Below, piece after piece: positions 1 through 9,003 of a stretch of 64,000 nucleotides of DNA. Location: positions 1-64,000 of the forward strand of contig JANXAQ010000061.1 in assembly GCA_025062105.1 (NCBI GenBank), read 5' to 3'. Both the position numbers and the translations under genes were made by a program. Origin of the DNA: Thermoguttaceae bacterium. Its GTDB lineage: Bacteria > Planctomycetota > Planctomycetia > Pirellulales > Thermoguttaceae. Positions within the stretch are counted from its first letter, which is position 1; the number at the start of each line of letters is the position of its first letter. The notes beneath the pieces were generated by a model. That model was not told where the DNA came from and did not search any database. It saw nothing but the letters and a program-made list of their open reading frames with translations.

Positions 1-770
1 ACCCTTTTTACGCGACATAGAAGATTTCTCCTCTAAGAAAGGAACCAAACAACCAAACGGGAGAGACTCTTTTTCCCCTCTCCCCTCTGCGGGAGAGGGT
101 TAGGGTGAGGGCCAAGTCGCCAGGCTCACAGGAGCCTGGATTCCTGCCTGCGCAGGAATGACAGTCTTGGGACTTGGGATGCCTTTGCAGAACCGCTTCC
201 TTACAGGTGCGGCTGCGATGGCCCCTCACCCGGCCTCGGCGTTTGCCTCGGCCGACCTCTCCCACGATTGCGAGAGGCTCTTTTTTCCCCGCGCTTTGGG
301 AGAGGCAACAGGACTTGCGGCTTCGGAGGAAATATGTTAGGATAAAGGTGTTCCTACGAAGCCTACTTGGGCAAGCAGTTCTGTGGGGTCCGGCAATCGC
401 CGGTAAGCCACGCTTGGGGGCAAGGCAACAGGACCGAGCGGCTTGGCTTACGGCGGCTGAACCCAGGGGCTGCTTGCTTTTTTTCTTTGATTGGCGTTGG
501 CAGAGGCCCTCGGCAGCCTACCTACCCCGACTGCCGGCGGACCTTGCAACGCTTGGGCAACCCCCAGGATGCCTGCATTGCCGCCTGATGCGGACTTAGC
601 ACCTCTGGGGATTGGCCCCCTGGGGTAGCTTGTAGGATCTTGGTCGGTTTGGGCCTCCTTTGAACCATGTACTACTTGTTTTTTCCTAATTATCCCTCTT
701 CACTGGCGTGGGGAGTTGCCTAGTTGCTGTTGACCGAACCGAAGTCATCGTTTTCTTTTTTTCGCCCTTA
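1..770. other. No gene seen; GC-rich hairpin repeats
   Basis: I see no credible gene here. Two hairpins stand out: CCCTCTCCC at 76-84 with GGGAGAGGG at 91-99, and TTCCTGC at 141-147 with GCAGGAA at 152-158. CCTCTC/GAGAGG pairs again near 256-277. These resemble the dispersed extragenic palindromes common in many bacteria. The word GGCAACAGGAC occurs twice, near 304 and 423. Nothing explains 480-770. Confidence 0.5.
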
Positions 771-1360
771 TTGTATCGAAGCTCCATTAAAGGTTCGCTA
801 AAATTTTGTAAAATCTTGGTTAATCTACGGAAGTCTTTTGGGATTGATCAGCGGAAATCATTCTGCGGTTTAGAGCTTCCTGAATAGGGAACATTTTTAT
901 CTTTGTCTTTCTTTGGGCTCTTTTGTTTTTTGGAGTATTGTATCGGGATTCTGTTAAAAATGGGCTAATGGTTTGTAAAATCTTGGTTAATCTACGGAAG
1001 TCTTCTTTAGCTAATTAGTTAGCATGCTGGAGGGCTTTGGAAGGCCCAGGGAGGAAGAAACATTTTTTACTTTGCTCTCTTTTTCCAGCACCATATTTGT
1101 GGGAGTAATTGTATCGAGGCCGAATTAAGGGATTGTTAACGTTTTGTAAAATCTTGGTTAATTGGTTGGGTTCATTCTTGGGCTTTTTGGGCCTGAATGG
1201 GTTAGGGAACATTTTTTCTGGATATCTTTTTTCTTGCTTTTTTAAGGGGTTTTCTTATCTTTGTGGGGTGAGGTGGACTTTAGGAATCTTTTTGGAGGCA
1301 TTGTACCTGGGGTAGGTTAGCAATTGGCTAAGATTTTGTAAAAAATTGGTAAGGTTAAAG
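771..1360 (+). repeat. Degenerate tandem array, 4 units of about 170-190 bp
   Basis: Units begin with TTGTATCG (or TTGTACCT) at 771, 938, 1109 and 1301, giving periods of 167, 171 and 192 bp. About 30 bp into each is TTTTGTAAAATCTTGGTTAA; the fourth has TTTTGTAAAAAATTGGTAAG. In the first two this is followed by TCTACGGAAGTCTT. Units 1-3 then carry GAACATTTTT or AAACATTTTTT and a T-rich tail. Units 2 and 3 have a GGGC...GCCC-type hairpin in the middle. The array lies just beyond the 3' end of the minus-strand gene at 1355. A single related block lies near 5033-5080. Function unknown; a tandem small-RNA or protein-binding array is possible. Confidence 0.7.
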
Positions 1361-3484
1361 GGTACTTTTTTGGGGCTGGATTCCTCCGGTAAGGGGAGAG
1401 TTTGGGGAGTTAGCAGCGGCCGGATCGGCGCTAGGTGAAGTAATTTCCACGGCTAAAATTTCCACTACTAAGGGTTGCTGTTCTTGGAGCGAGCGAGGGA
1501 TTTGAGGCTGCAGGGGACGGATACGTATTTGCACCATTCGTAGCGAGGGGCCCTCCTTCGGACTACTAAGGGATTCGACCAGTAGGGCGGCCTCAGTGGC
1601 ACGCTGACGGGCTTTGGGCAAGCTGCGCTGTAGGCGTTCAGCAAGCCACTGCGGGCTGGCATTGGTCTGCCATCGGCTAACATACACAATTGTTCTATCG
1701 TCAGGAACCCTCCATCCCACCTGCTGGCTGCGCTGGGCCAGGTCGGCTTGCCAGAGGAAGATCGGCCGAAATGGCACTGAGACAGACAAAGAAAGGCCAA
1801 GCGGGGCCAACGTTTGCTCTTGGCTGGAATTGACCGAACCAGTGGCAAGCTGCTGTAAATTTTGCTCCAGGAATCGCTCGGTCGCCTGATCCCAAAGGGC
1901 AAGCCACTGCTTGGCCACCGGCAATAGGCTTTCATGGCGGGTTTTGGCATGCAGACCTGGTCGAGGCAGCTTGGCGGCCGTCGGCTTGGGCTTGGCCGAT
2001 GGATCTACCGGCACCAATGGATCAATCTCTTCATAAAGCAGGCGAGCTACCAGGACCAAAAAGCCTGGCTCAAAAACCAATTGCTCGACCTGGTTGCGAA
2101 TCGACTCGGGCCGCTGGGGCCAGCGCTGCGTTAGCCAATCGGCCAAAAGCCGACGGGCCCAACCGGCCGGAATCGTCATGGCCAGTTGGGCGGCCGCTTG
2201 TTCCAAGGCCGACTCCCCCGCCCCAAACATAGCCGCCGGCGACAACAGCCCTTGCAAACTGGCGGCCATCGTCGGCTGCCAAAGAGCCTGGGCCACCTGA
2301 CGAGCTTGAGCCAATTGCTCGGCCGGCTGATGCAACCCCTCGGGCAACCAAAGCACCTGAGCGGCCTGAGCACTCCAAAGAGCAAACTGACGCAAAATGG
2401 CCGCTCGCACCGGCCCACTGGTACGCGACGACTGCAGCAACACCACATTGGCAGAAAAATGATCCCACCGGGCCGGTACAAAGGCCTGCTCAATCCGCTG
2501 ACGCAACGACGGGGCTAAAGCCGGCTGATCCACATAGCGAGCCAACTGCTGCTGTAGCTCCGGCCGAGCTTGATTGGTCAGCACCCGCAAGGCCTCCTGC
2601 TGCAAGGCCTGCGCATGCAAAGCGGCTGAACGGACTAGAAGATTTTCCGGCCCTAAGACGGCCTGCAACAAGAGCCGATCATGCTCCGGCGCCGGATGAG
2701 CGGCCAAAGCCGCCAAGACCACACGCATACAGGTTAAATAGTCTTCCGTGGGGGTTTGGCCGCTCAGTAATTGCCCAAGCCCGTCCGCGGCCTTGGGGGT
2801 CTGCTGACTGGCTAGGGCCTGGGCCACCGCTTGCAGCACAGTTTCCGTATGCTGCGAGCGTCCAGAGGAGGCGGTGGAACTGGTAGCAACGGCGCCGCCT
2901 TGCACCCAAACCACATCCAACAACAATTCCACCAGTTCGGGATCACCACGGCGGAGCTGAGCCCAATGGGCCACCGCCTCCACAAACCGCTGCGGAAACT
3001 GCTGGCGAGCAAGCAGAAAATGCTCCGGCTTCCATTGATCCAGCGATTCGGGCAAAATCGGCTTGGGCTTAGGCGCCTGGCTGCCTTCGGCTTCTGAGTC
3101 GGCAGAGTTGGCTTGGGAAGCCGAGTTGCCGTTTGCCGAAGCCGGCTGCCCGCTGGTGCGCTGCTTCCGACGAGCGGCAGCCTGCTGACGAGCCTCTTCC
3201 TGCTGCTTACGACGTTCCTCTTCTTCGCGACGTTTAGCTTCCTCCGCGGCCCGGCGAGCTTCTTCCTCCTCTTCTTTGGCGCGTTGCTCGGCCAAGGCAC
3301 GCCACTCTTCTTCCGACATGCCGCCCCATCGGCCTTTGAAGTGAAGCGAACGGGGATCAGAAGAACTCCCACAGCCGCCGCAGCCAGCCCAACAGACCAC
3401 TAGTCCTGCCAACACCAGCATCCAAACCCATCGTGCCCAACCGGACGGCGTTGCCGCTTGAGCGATCACGGTCCTACTCCCCAT
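1355..3484 (-). CDS. Exported or lipoprotein-like protein with charged coiled coil
   Basis: Unrecognised family. With the start at 3484 the protein has 709 residues. A hydrophobic stretch at about residues 19-34 runs into Cys31, Cys35 and Cys38 (WAGCGGCG), which looks like a signal peptide with a poor lipobox or a membrane anchor. Residues about 55-107 are almost wholly Glu, Arg, Lys, Ala and Gln and should form a long helix or coiled coil. The remaining ~550 residues are Gln/Ala/Leu-rich and helical, without a motif I can name. An upstream in-frame start at 3622 would overlap the neighbouring gene by 83 bp and put 46 basic residues before the signal, so I chose 3484, 55 bp after the DUF1559 gene. 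The two are probably co-transcribed. Confidence 0.75.
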   Translation of the reverse strand: MGSRTVIAQAATPSGWARWVWMLVLAGLVVCWAGCGGCGSSSDPRSLHFKGRWGGMSEEEWRALAEQRAKEEEEEARRAAEEAKRREEEERRKQQEEARQQAAARRKQRTSGQPASANGNSASQANSADSEAEGSQAPKPKPILPESLDQWKPEHFLLARQQFPQRFVEAVAHWAQLRRGDPELVELLLDVVWVQGGAVATSSTASSGRSQHTETVLQAVAQALASQQTPKAADGLGQLLSGQTPTEDYLTCMRVVLAALAAHPAPEHDRLLLQAVLGPENLLVRSAALHAQALQQEALRVLTNQARPELQQQLARYVDQPALAPSLRQRIEQAFVPARWDHFSANVVLLQSSRTSGPVRAAILRQFALWSAQAAQVLWLPEGLHQPAEQLAQARQVAQALWQPTMAASLQGLLSPAAMFGAGESALEQAAAQLAMTIPAGWARRLLADWLTQRWPQRPESIRNQVEQLVFEPGFLVLVARLLYEEIDPLVPVDPSAKPKPTAAKLPRPGLHAKTRHESLLPVAKQWLALWDQATERFLEQNLQQLATGSVNSSQEQTLAPLGLSLSVSVPFRPIFLWQADLAQRSQQVGWRVPDDRTIVYVSRWQTNASPQWLAERLQRSLPKARQRATEAALLVESLSSPKEGPSLRMVQIRIRPLQPQIPRSLQEQQPLVVEILAVEITSPSADPAAANSPNSPLTGGIQPQKSTL

Positions 3485-3539
3485 CCGAAAGGTTGCAATC
3501 CGGTCCGAGCCCACAAGCCGGTTCCTGCTCACCCACCGA

Positions 3540-4805
3540 CTACTGGGCCACAATGTCCCGCAGCGACCAACCGCTAAAGACCTCCTCCGGCGGCCATTCC
3601 ACCTGGCCATCGGCAAAGCCATTGTTGGTGCTGGGCGTAAAACCGTTGTTGATCAAAAAGTCCTGATTGAGATCTTTCACCTGCCGCACGCTTCCATCGG
3701 CAAAAAGCACATTGCAATAGCCGCGATGCACCGGAGCAAAACCCCGATAGTCCTGAAGGGTTCTGTTCCAGCCAGCCCACCAGCCGTTCGGCCCAGTTCG
3801 GGGAGTCCCTGCGCTAAATGTCGGCGGCGTCATTTCGGGATTTCGGACCGGGCCGGTGGTGAAAGCTTTGGTCAGGAAAGTACCAGCCGGCACATTGCCC
3901 ATGGGCTGCTGGAGTTGGCCGACCGAAGCCCCACAACCCATCAAAGGTACTAGCGACTGAGGCACCGGCGAAGAATCCAATATAGCGGGCGAAAGCGGCC
4001 CGAAGGTGCTTGCCCGTGAGGCCAACGAGGCTTCACACCCACTTCCACCACTATACAAATTGCCGCTTGCATCCAACCGAACACCTGTACGAACCAAAAA
4101 CCAACTGGCGGTGTAGTTCGTATTGTAAAACTTTTTATAGATTTGGGACTCTACCAGTTGGACCCGGGCTTGGCTGCCAGAAGCTAGATTCCCTTCAATG
4201 ATCTGCCGACAGGGATTGACCTGTTGGGTGCCATCGGGCAGATCCTTGGGCGGACTACCAAGGTGATCGACGCAGGGATCGAGCGAACTAGCCGTAGCCT
4301 CCAGAAGTTGCTGATAGGTTTCCGTCAGCAGGGCTGGATTGGACGGACAAAGCATCTTGCCCACCGGCGTGCCTTGCCGAACCAGATCGGCCACCCAACC
4401 CACTTCGGTTACACAACCGTCCCGATTCCAATCCATCGCTCCCGAACAGTAGGTGCCATGAGTTTGGGCATGCGTCAGAAAACCGACATAGAACTGTTTA
4501 AGATTGTTTTGGCAAGTAGTGGATCGGCTGGCTTCTCGGGCAGCATTCAAAGCAGGAAACATCAGGCCCAAAAGGATCGAAATAATCACAATGACCACCA
4601 ACATTTCTACTAGCGTAAAAGCCTTTGGCCGAGGCCGAAATCGGTCCGGCAGCTGAACAGAAGCCGCACTAATAGCCCCCAAAACCCGAGAACCGGTTTT
4701 GGAAGGCAATTGCCTGTCGGAAGCATGTTCCGGGCGCAAACTTCCTTCCGGCAGCTTCTGGCCAGGCGTAGGTTGGTCGAACGTCCAAAGTCTATCGGTC
4801 TTCAT
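3540..4805 (-). CDS. DUF1559 pseudopilin-like protein
   Basis: This has the typical planctomycete DUF1559 layout: a type IV prepilin-like N-terminal helix (FTLVE at residues 63-67, hydrophobic to about 85), the following NAAREASR, and the C-terminal FADGSVRQ box near 368-375. Family members are thought to be pseudopilins of type II secretion-like systems processed by prepilin peptidase. Two oddities: a 60-residue leader before the helix, much longer than usual, and Ala instead of Gly immediately before FTLVE, which may impair processing. AAAGGAGAG stands a few bases before the ATG at 4805 and supports the long form. It is first in a two-gene minus-strand unit. Confidence 0.9.
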   Translation of the reverse strand: MKTDRLWTFDQPTPGQKLPEGSLRPEHASDRQLPSKTGSRVLGAISAASVQLPDRFRPRPKAFTLVEMLVVIVIISILLGLMFPALNAAREASRSTTCQNNLKQFYVGFLTHAQTHGTYCSGAMDWNRDGCVTEVGWVADLVRQGTPVGKMLCPSNPALLTETYQQLLEATASSLDPCVDHLGSPPKDLPDGTQQVNPCRQIIEGNLASGSQARVQLVESQIYKKFYNTNYTASWFLVRTGVRLDASGNLYSGGSGCEASLASRASTFGPLSPAILDSSPVPQSLVPLMGCGASVGQLQQPMGNVPAGTFLTKAFTTGPVRNPEMTPPTFSAGTPRTGPNGWWAGWNRTLQDYRGFAPVHRGYCNVLFADGSVRQVKDLNQDFLINNGFTPSTNNGFADGQVEWPPEEVFSGWSLRDIVAQ

Positions 4806-5881
4806 GGAACTCTCCTTTTACTTAGAAGAAAAAAGAGGAAAAAAAGGAACGGAGGCGCACCCCCTGGACGGTAGCTGCCGTTGAACCGGGCCAAGCATGG
4901 TGGACCTTCACCGCTTGAGCCCTCAAGGAACCGATCTGCCCCAGGGCCAGAAACCAGCTCCTGTAGCCGAAGCTGCCAGCAACCGTCTGATCGGCAACCG
5001 TCTAAGGGGTATTTTTTGGGCATTGTAGAAAAGCCACGTAAAGCAAATATCAAAGTTTTGTAAAAATTCTGTTAGCGAATTGCTTCTTTCAGGGGAACAG
5101 GTGCCAATCCGAAGGGTTGCTACCAAAGAGGGGTTGTCGGACTCTGCCATGGTTTGCCTAATCCAGATCGTTTGCTTCTACCATCTATTCCTGCCTTCTT
5201 ACTATTCCGGCCTTCTTCACAGTGCCGGCTTTCTGGAGCCTAGAGATCGAAGGCCCAGGCCTCCTTCGGTGCAGAGAGTCCAATCCTGCGGAAGATATGG
5301 GAAGCAAAAAAAACGAGATACAATCCTTTAAGAAAAAATCCGAGGATACTTTGCCCAGACGGCTATAATTCAATAAATGGAATTGACTTTTGCGTAATTT
5401 CGGGGGAACGAATCCCAACCAACGGCGGAGTTCGGCCCGAGCTTTCCCCCAGCTCTCCGATCAGCCGGCAACAAGGCAGACCAGGCCCTGGATTTGGCCC
5501 ACTGCAAATACCACAAAGGTGTAGGCTACACCATCCTCGTAGGCAGCCATTCGGAGTGCTGACCTCCTGAGTTGAAAGGGCCCCCTACCACCGGGGTGCG
5601 GCCTATACCACCTGCCTAGGCCTCCATTCTGGGTGCCATCGGCGCCTTGTAAACCGTTGGCTCACACCAGCAAGCTATACCCAGCTGAATGTCTTGAAGT
5701 TCCGCCAAATGGAAATAAAATGTTGGCCCACACCAGTACCGGCCAACCGAGGACCAGCTACTGGATGTGGGCCGGGGAACCGAGCCACACAGTTCCTAAG
5801 GTCCACACTGCCCCTTGCTACCAGCAAGCCCAACTGGGGTCGGAAAAAGGCTAACGAAGAACATCCTGCGAACATCCTGCG
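4806..5881. other. Gap without a recognised gene
   Basis: This stretch separates the minus-strand pseudopilin pair from the plus-strand mvhD-like gene. Near 5033-5080 it has a solitary ATTGTA...TTTTGTAAAA block like the units of the array at 771-1360. From 5400 to 5880 the sequence is GC-rich and looks like decayed coding DNA, but I cannot assign it. A 29-codon hydrophobic reading frame is present on the minus strand at 5461-5550 (see findings). GAACATCCTGC is duplicated in tandem directly before the start at 5882. Confidence 0.4.
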
Positions 5882-6409
5882 ATGGAAGACCAATCGCTAG
5901 TTCTAGAGCCGAAGGTGGTGGCCTTCTGCTGCACCTACTGCGCGTATACGGCGGCGGATTTGGCTGGGGCTATGCGCCTGGAATATCCGCCCAATGTGCG
6001 GGTGGTCCAAATCCTATGCACCGGAAAAGTAGAAGTGCAGTGGCTGCTACGGGCCTTTGAACAAGGGGCCGACGCCGTTTATGTTGCCGGCTGCGCACTG
6101 GGCGATTGCCATTTTTTAGAAGGCAATCTCCAGGCGCTGCGTACGGTCGGGTATGCCAAACGACTTTTAGCCGAGGTCGGCCTGGAACCGGAGCGGCTGG
6201 AATTTTTCCATATTCCGGCCTCAGCCGGGCTGCAGTTTGCTGAGCGTGCCCGCCAGATGACCGAACGGGCCAGGCAGTTGGGTCCGAATCCACTTCGGAT
6301 AAACCGAGGCCTACTGGAGGAGCGGAAAATTGCTCTGCCACCGGATCCCCATCCCCCTTTGCCCCCCGCACAATTGGGCCGAATCATCCGAGACCAACAG
6401 AACGGCTAA
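5882..6409 (+). CDS. mvhD: MvhD-type hydrogenase iron-sulfur (delta) subunit homolog
   Basis: 175 residues, cytoplasmic. The N-terminal half matches the MvhD/FrhD family: FCCTYCAYTAADLAG at about residues 15-29, a second region with Cys46, then AGCALGDCH at 69-77 followed by GN. Cys16, 17, 20, 46, 71 and 76 are the candidate iron-sulfur ligands. In methanogens MvhD passes electrons from hydrogenase to HdrA; in acetogens such as Moorella it is part of a MetFV-HdrABC-MvhD complex. Here no hydrogenase or HdrABC genes are in the window, but metV- and metF-like genes follow in the same order. A role as electron-transfer subunit of a methylene-THF reductase is inferred. There is no clear ribosome binding site; an 11-bp tandem duplication precedes the ATG. 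Confidence 0.88.
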   Translation: MEDQSLVLEPKVVAFCCTYCAYTAADLAGAMRLEYPPNVRVVQILCTGKVEVQWLLRAFEQGADAVYVAGCALGDCHFLEGNLQALRTVGYAKRLLAEVGLEPERLEFFHIPASAGLQFAERARQMTERARQLGPNPLRINRGLLEERKIALPPDPHPPLPPAQLGRIIRDQQNG

Positions 6410-6624
6410 CACTACCCCCTACATAGCACGGGCATCGCCCTTTTAGAAAAATCTAAAGCTCAGCTTTCGGGGAAAATCTCTGGAAACGCCACTTGCCATC
6501 TTTTGTAACTTCTTTTATTCCCTCGATATTTGGGCATTTTCCTTAACTACTTTGTCTCCAACAGTTAGTATGGATCTGCCTTTTATGCACCCAATTTTCT
6601 ATCTCGAAAAACGGCAACGGCTCA
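6410..6624. other. Spacer, nothing recognised
   Basis: AT-rich spacer between the mvhD-like gene and the first PR-B element. No hairpin terminator or reading frame is evident. Confidence 0.4.
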
Positions 6625-6783
6625 GAGGCTGTCCTGAAATTGGGATTTGGGTGGTTTCCCATGGGTTTTGGCCGACCGGCTCCTGCATTTCAGACTCCTT
6701 AAAAACAGGGATTTTGGGAATTCTGGAGCATTTGGGACGGAAACTTCCTTTCTTCATATCTTCATAATTTTTAGGACAACCTC
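6625..6783 (+). mobile_element. PR-B element with TCA target duplication
   Basis: Starts GAGGCTGTCCTGAAA and ends GGACAACCTC. TCA flanks it at 6622-6624 and 6784-6786. The internal block TTTCCCATGGGTTTTGGCC is shared with other forward PR-B copies (8420, 48643). No coding capacity. The next PR-A begins directly after the right TCA. Confidence 0.88.
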
Positions 6784-6786
6784 TCA

Positions 6787-6937
6787 GCTCGACTTTTGCC
6801 CATTTTTTCTAACGGCCTTTGCTTCCAGGAGTTACGACGCAAACTCTTTTTGTTCGCCTAATTTCCTAACTTTAATAGTTACAAGAAGTTAGAACTTTTC
6901 TCCTCCGGGAAGAAGCTAAAATTGGCAAAACTGCAGC
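6787..6937 (-). mobile_element. PR-A element with TCA target duplication
   Basis: Starts GCTCGACTTTTGCCC; the right end has decayed to GGCAAAACTGCAGC. TCA flanks it at 6784-6786 and 6938-6940. It shares one TCA with the PR-B to its left, so the two form a chain. Confidence 0.85.
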
Positions 6938-6993
6938 TCAGAGCGTTCCCCTCTGGGCAGGAAGCCCCAAGTGCAAAAAGTCGAGTAACAGCG

Positions 6994-7074
6994 TTCTAAC
7001 AAAATGAGTTTTCCAACTAACCACCCAGGAGACAGGAGACACCTCGAAAACCGTCTGGATTTTCATTTTGTTAG
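6994..7074. repeat. PR-E element
   Basis: About 80 bp bounded by TTCTAACAAAATGAG and CATTTTGTTAG in inverted orientation. The middle is not conserved with other PR-E copies. No reading frame. Confidence 0.6.
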
Positions 7075-7078
7075 TCAA

Positions 7079-7227
7079 CCTCGACTTGTGCCATTTTTCT
7101 TAACTTGTTTTTTCCCAAGAGTTACGAGGAACCGCCCTTTGGTTCACACAATTTCCTAAGTCCAATAGTTTCAAGGAGTTAGAATTTTCCCATTTCGGCA
7201 CAGGGCCAAAATTGGTAAAAGTCGAGG
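7079..7227 (-). mobile_element. PR-A element, diverged
   Basis: Starts CCTCGACTTGTGCC and ends GGTAAAAGTCGAGG. The left flank is TCAA and the right flank TCA, so the duplication is probable but blurred. Confidence 0.75.
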
Positions 7228-7348
7228 TCAAAGAGCGCTTTTATTTTAAGGGTGCTTTGTTCCGGAAATTTGCTAGAGTGCACTATTTGCAAAAGATGAG
7301 AATATCCAAATGGGGGCACCCAGGAAATTGACACAACAAGTGAAAAAG

Positions 7349-7460
7349 ACTCTGTGGTTACGCTTCCGGCGGGCAGCAGAGGGGTTTTGCCCTGCCGGAC
7401 CGGTTCTGCTTCGATTTTTGTAGGTTTAGGCCTTCGACGGGAAACGGTTGGAGAGAGTCA
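7349..7460 (+). repeat. Diverged PR-D element overlapping the 5' region of metV
   Basis: GACTCTGTGG at the left and GGAGAGAGTC at the right are inverted. The interior (GGTTTTGCCC, then GTAGGTTTAGGCCTTCGAC) follows the PR-D consensus seen at 10800 and 16880. It ends 29 bp before the metV ATG, so any promoter for metV must lie in or beyond this element. Confidence 0.6.
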
Positions 7461-7489
7461 ATCGGTTAGCTTTCGCCGAGGAAGGTGCC

Positions 7490-8173
7490 ATGATTGTTGC
7501 TGAACGAAAACCGCTGGAGGAAATCGAGGCCATGCTGGGTGGGGCCGAAAAGCTATTAGTGGTAGGCTGCGGCACATGTGTGGCGGTGTGCATGGCTGGA
7601 GGTGAAAAAGAAGTGGAACTTTTGGCCACCGAACTCCGCCTCCGCTCAGGCCTGTCGGGTCGGCGACGACGGATCGACCAGGTAACGCTCACTCGGCAAT
7701 GCGACCGAGAATACCTAGAACCGTTGGCTCCCTATATAGACGAATACGATGCCATTATCTCCATGGCCTGCGGTGCGGGAGTGCAACTTTTGGCCGAGCG
7801 TTTCGAGCACAAATTGGTCCTGCCGGCGTTAAACACCCGATTCATCGGTGTGACGGAAGGACCGGGCCAGTGGAGCCAACGCTGCCTAGCCTGTGGGCAA
7901 TGCCTACTGCACCTGACAGGCGGCATTTGCCCCATAACACTCTGCCCAAAGAACCTGCTCAACGGCCCCTGCGGAGGAACCAACCACGGCAAATGTGAAG
8001 TGAACCCGGAAAACCCCTGCGCCTGGACGCTTATCTACCACCGATTGGAAAAACTAGGCCGCCTAGACCTTCTAGAGGTCATTCAGCCGCCGAAAGACTA
8101 TCGACCTATGACCAAGCCGGCCCGGCTATCGCATCCGGCATTCCAGAGTCCGTCAACTGCCGCTCCAAAGTGA
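7490..8173 (+). CDS. metV: MetV: methylene-THF reductase C-terminal (zinc/Fe-S) domain protein
   Basis: 227 residues. The start MIVAERKPLEEI is preceded by GAGGAAGG at good distance; an upstream TTG at 7448 is rejected. The family (Pfam MTHFR_C) partners MetF in many bacteria; in acetogens MetV carries iron-sulfur clusters and hands electrons to MetF. An N-terminal VVGCGTCVAVC segment has Cys27, 30 and 34. A dense C-terminal block at residues about 131-175 has the CLACGQC...CP...LCPKNLLNGPCGG pattern plus two more Cys. It lies between mvhD- and metF-like genes, so an MvhD-MetV-MetF electron path is likely. The gaps on both sides (about 1.1 and 0.8 kb) are full of mobile repeats. Confidence 0.92.
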   Translation: MIVAERKPLEEIEAMLGGAEKLLVVGCGTCVAVCMAGGEKEVELLATELRLRSGLSGRRRRIDQVTLTRQCDREYLEPLAPYIDEYDAIISMACGAGVQLLAERFEHKLVLPALNTRFIGVTEGPGQWSQRCLACGQCLLHLTGGICPITLCPKNLLNGPCGGTNHGKCEVNPENPCAWTLIYHRLEKLGRLDLLEVIQPPKDYRPMTKPARLSHPAFQSPSTAAPK

Positions 8174-8416
8174 AACTGTTTTCAAGTTATCACCAGCAAC
8201 CAAACCGAAGCTCGAACCTTTGCCCTCCATGGCCTGGAATGGTAGAAGGATGAGCGAACTGCATGTAACTATGTGAAGATTTACCCAATCATGGCGGCAC
8301 CGGATAGTTTCGAACTAACCGAAGGAAGCAAAGAGAGTTAGGAAAAATGTTAAGGACCCACGTTAGGTGAATGGGCTGAAACTAATGTTTTCCCTCTTCC
8401 CGGTGCTCTAAACCGC
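8174..8416. other. Spacer, nothing recognised
   Basis: Short spacer after metV. No terminator-like hairpin and no repeat of the families named here could be identified. Confidence 0.4.
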
Positions 8417-8419
8417 TTA

Positions 8420-8577
8420 GAGGCTGTCCTGAAATTGGGATTTGGGCGGTTTCCCATGGGTTTTAGCCCACCGGCTCCTAACCTTCGGGCTCCTTAAACC
8501 AGGGATTTTGGGAGTTCTGGGGCATTGAGGAAGGAAACCCCCCTTTCATCATAGAAAATGTTTTTTAGGAGAGCCTC
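8420..8577 (+). mobile_element. PR-B element
   Basis: Starts GAGGCTGTCCTGAAATTGGG and ends GGAGAGCCTC. The left flank is TTA (8417-8419) and the right is TAA (8578-8580), so its own duplication has mutated or been replaced. A PR-A is inserted at the right TAA. Confidence 0.8.
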
Positions 8578-8580
8578 TAA

Positions 8581-8731
8581 GCTCGACTTTTGCCATTTTT
8601 TTCCTAACTTATGGTGTTCCCAGGAGTTCGGGCGAGGGGTCGTTTGTCCATACAATTTCCTAACTCCAATATTGATAAGGAGTTAGAGCATTCCTATTCC
8701 GGGCGGAAGCCAAAAATGGCAAAAGTCGAGC
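8581..8731 (-). mobile_element. PR-A element with TAA target duplication
   Basis: Starts GCTCGACTTTTGCCATTTT and ends in its exact inverted copy. TAA flanks it at 8578-8580 and 8732-8734. One of the best-preserved copies. Confidence 0.9.
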
Positions 8732-9003
8732 TAAAGGTGCGGAGGAAGGAGACAAACAAGTAGGGGTTTTGTGCGATTCAGCCGAAGAGCTTCGCTGGCC
8801 GCCTCGGCGATCCCCAGGCAGAGGTAAATTACCTCTCTGGGCGGAACTGTTACAATTGGCAAAAGTTGCGATCCGACAAGGCTTCCGAGTCCGCCTCGTT
8901 TCTGAGGTCGTTCTTGCCTAAAGAGGGGCGATCCTGAGTTGCTGTCTCCATAAGGATGGCGGAGGAACCTTCTCTGCTCCCGCTAAAAGATAAGGAAGGC
9001 ACT

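Noticed and set aside
1-340. Short genes in the first 340 bp
   Set aside because: The frames run through hairpin repeats (GGGAGAGGG, TTCCTGC/GCAGGAA) and lack start signals.
3485-3622. Longer N-terminus for the minus-strand gene at 1355
   Set aside because: It would overlap the upstream gene by 83 bp and place 46 basic residues before the signal segment.
6787-6937. PR-A as REP/REPIN elements or integron attC sites
   Set aside because: REP units are 20-40 bp and REPINs about 100 bp without target duplications; attC sites occur in gene cassettes with RYYYAAC cores. The TNA duplications and nesting point to transposition.
7448-7489. Upstream TTG start for metV
   Set aside because: The ATG at 7490 has GAGGAAGG and gives the usual MetV N-terminus; the upstream codons overlap a PR-D-like repeat.
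8761-8955. Cobalamin or SAM riboswitch before metF
   Set aside because: I found no B12-box or SAM-I core; the hairpin-like GC words are not in a recognisable arrangement.
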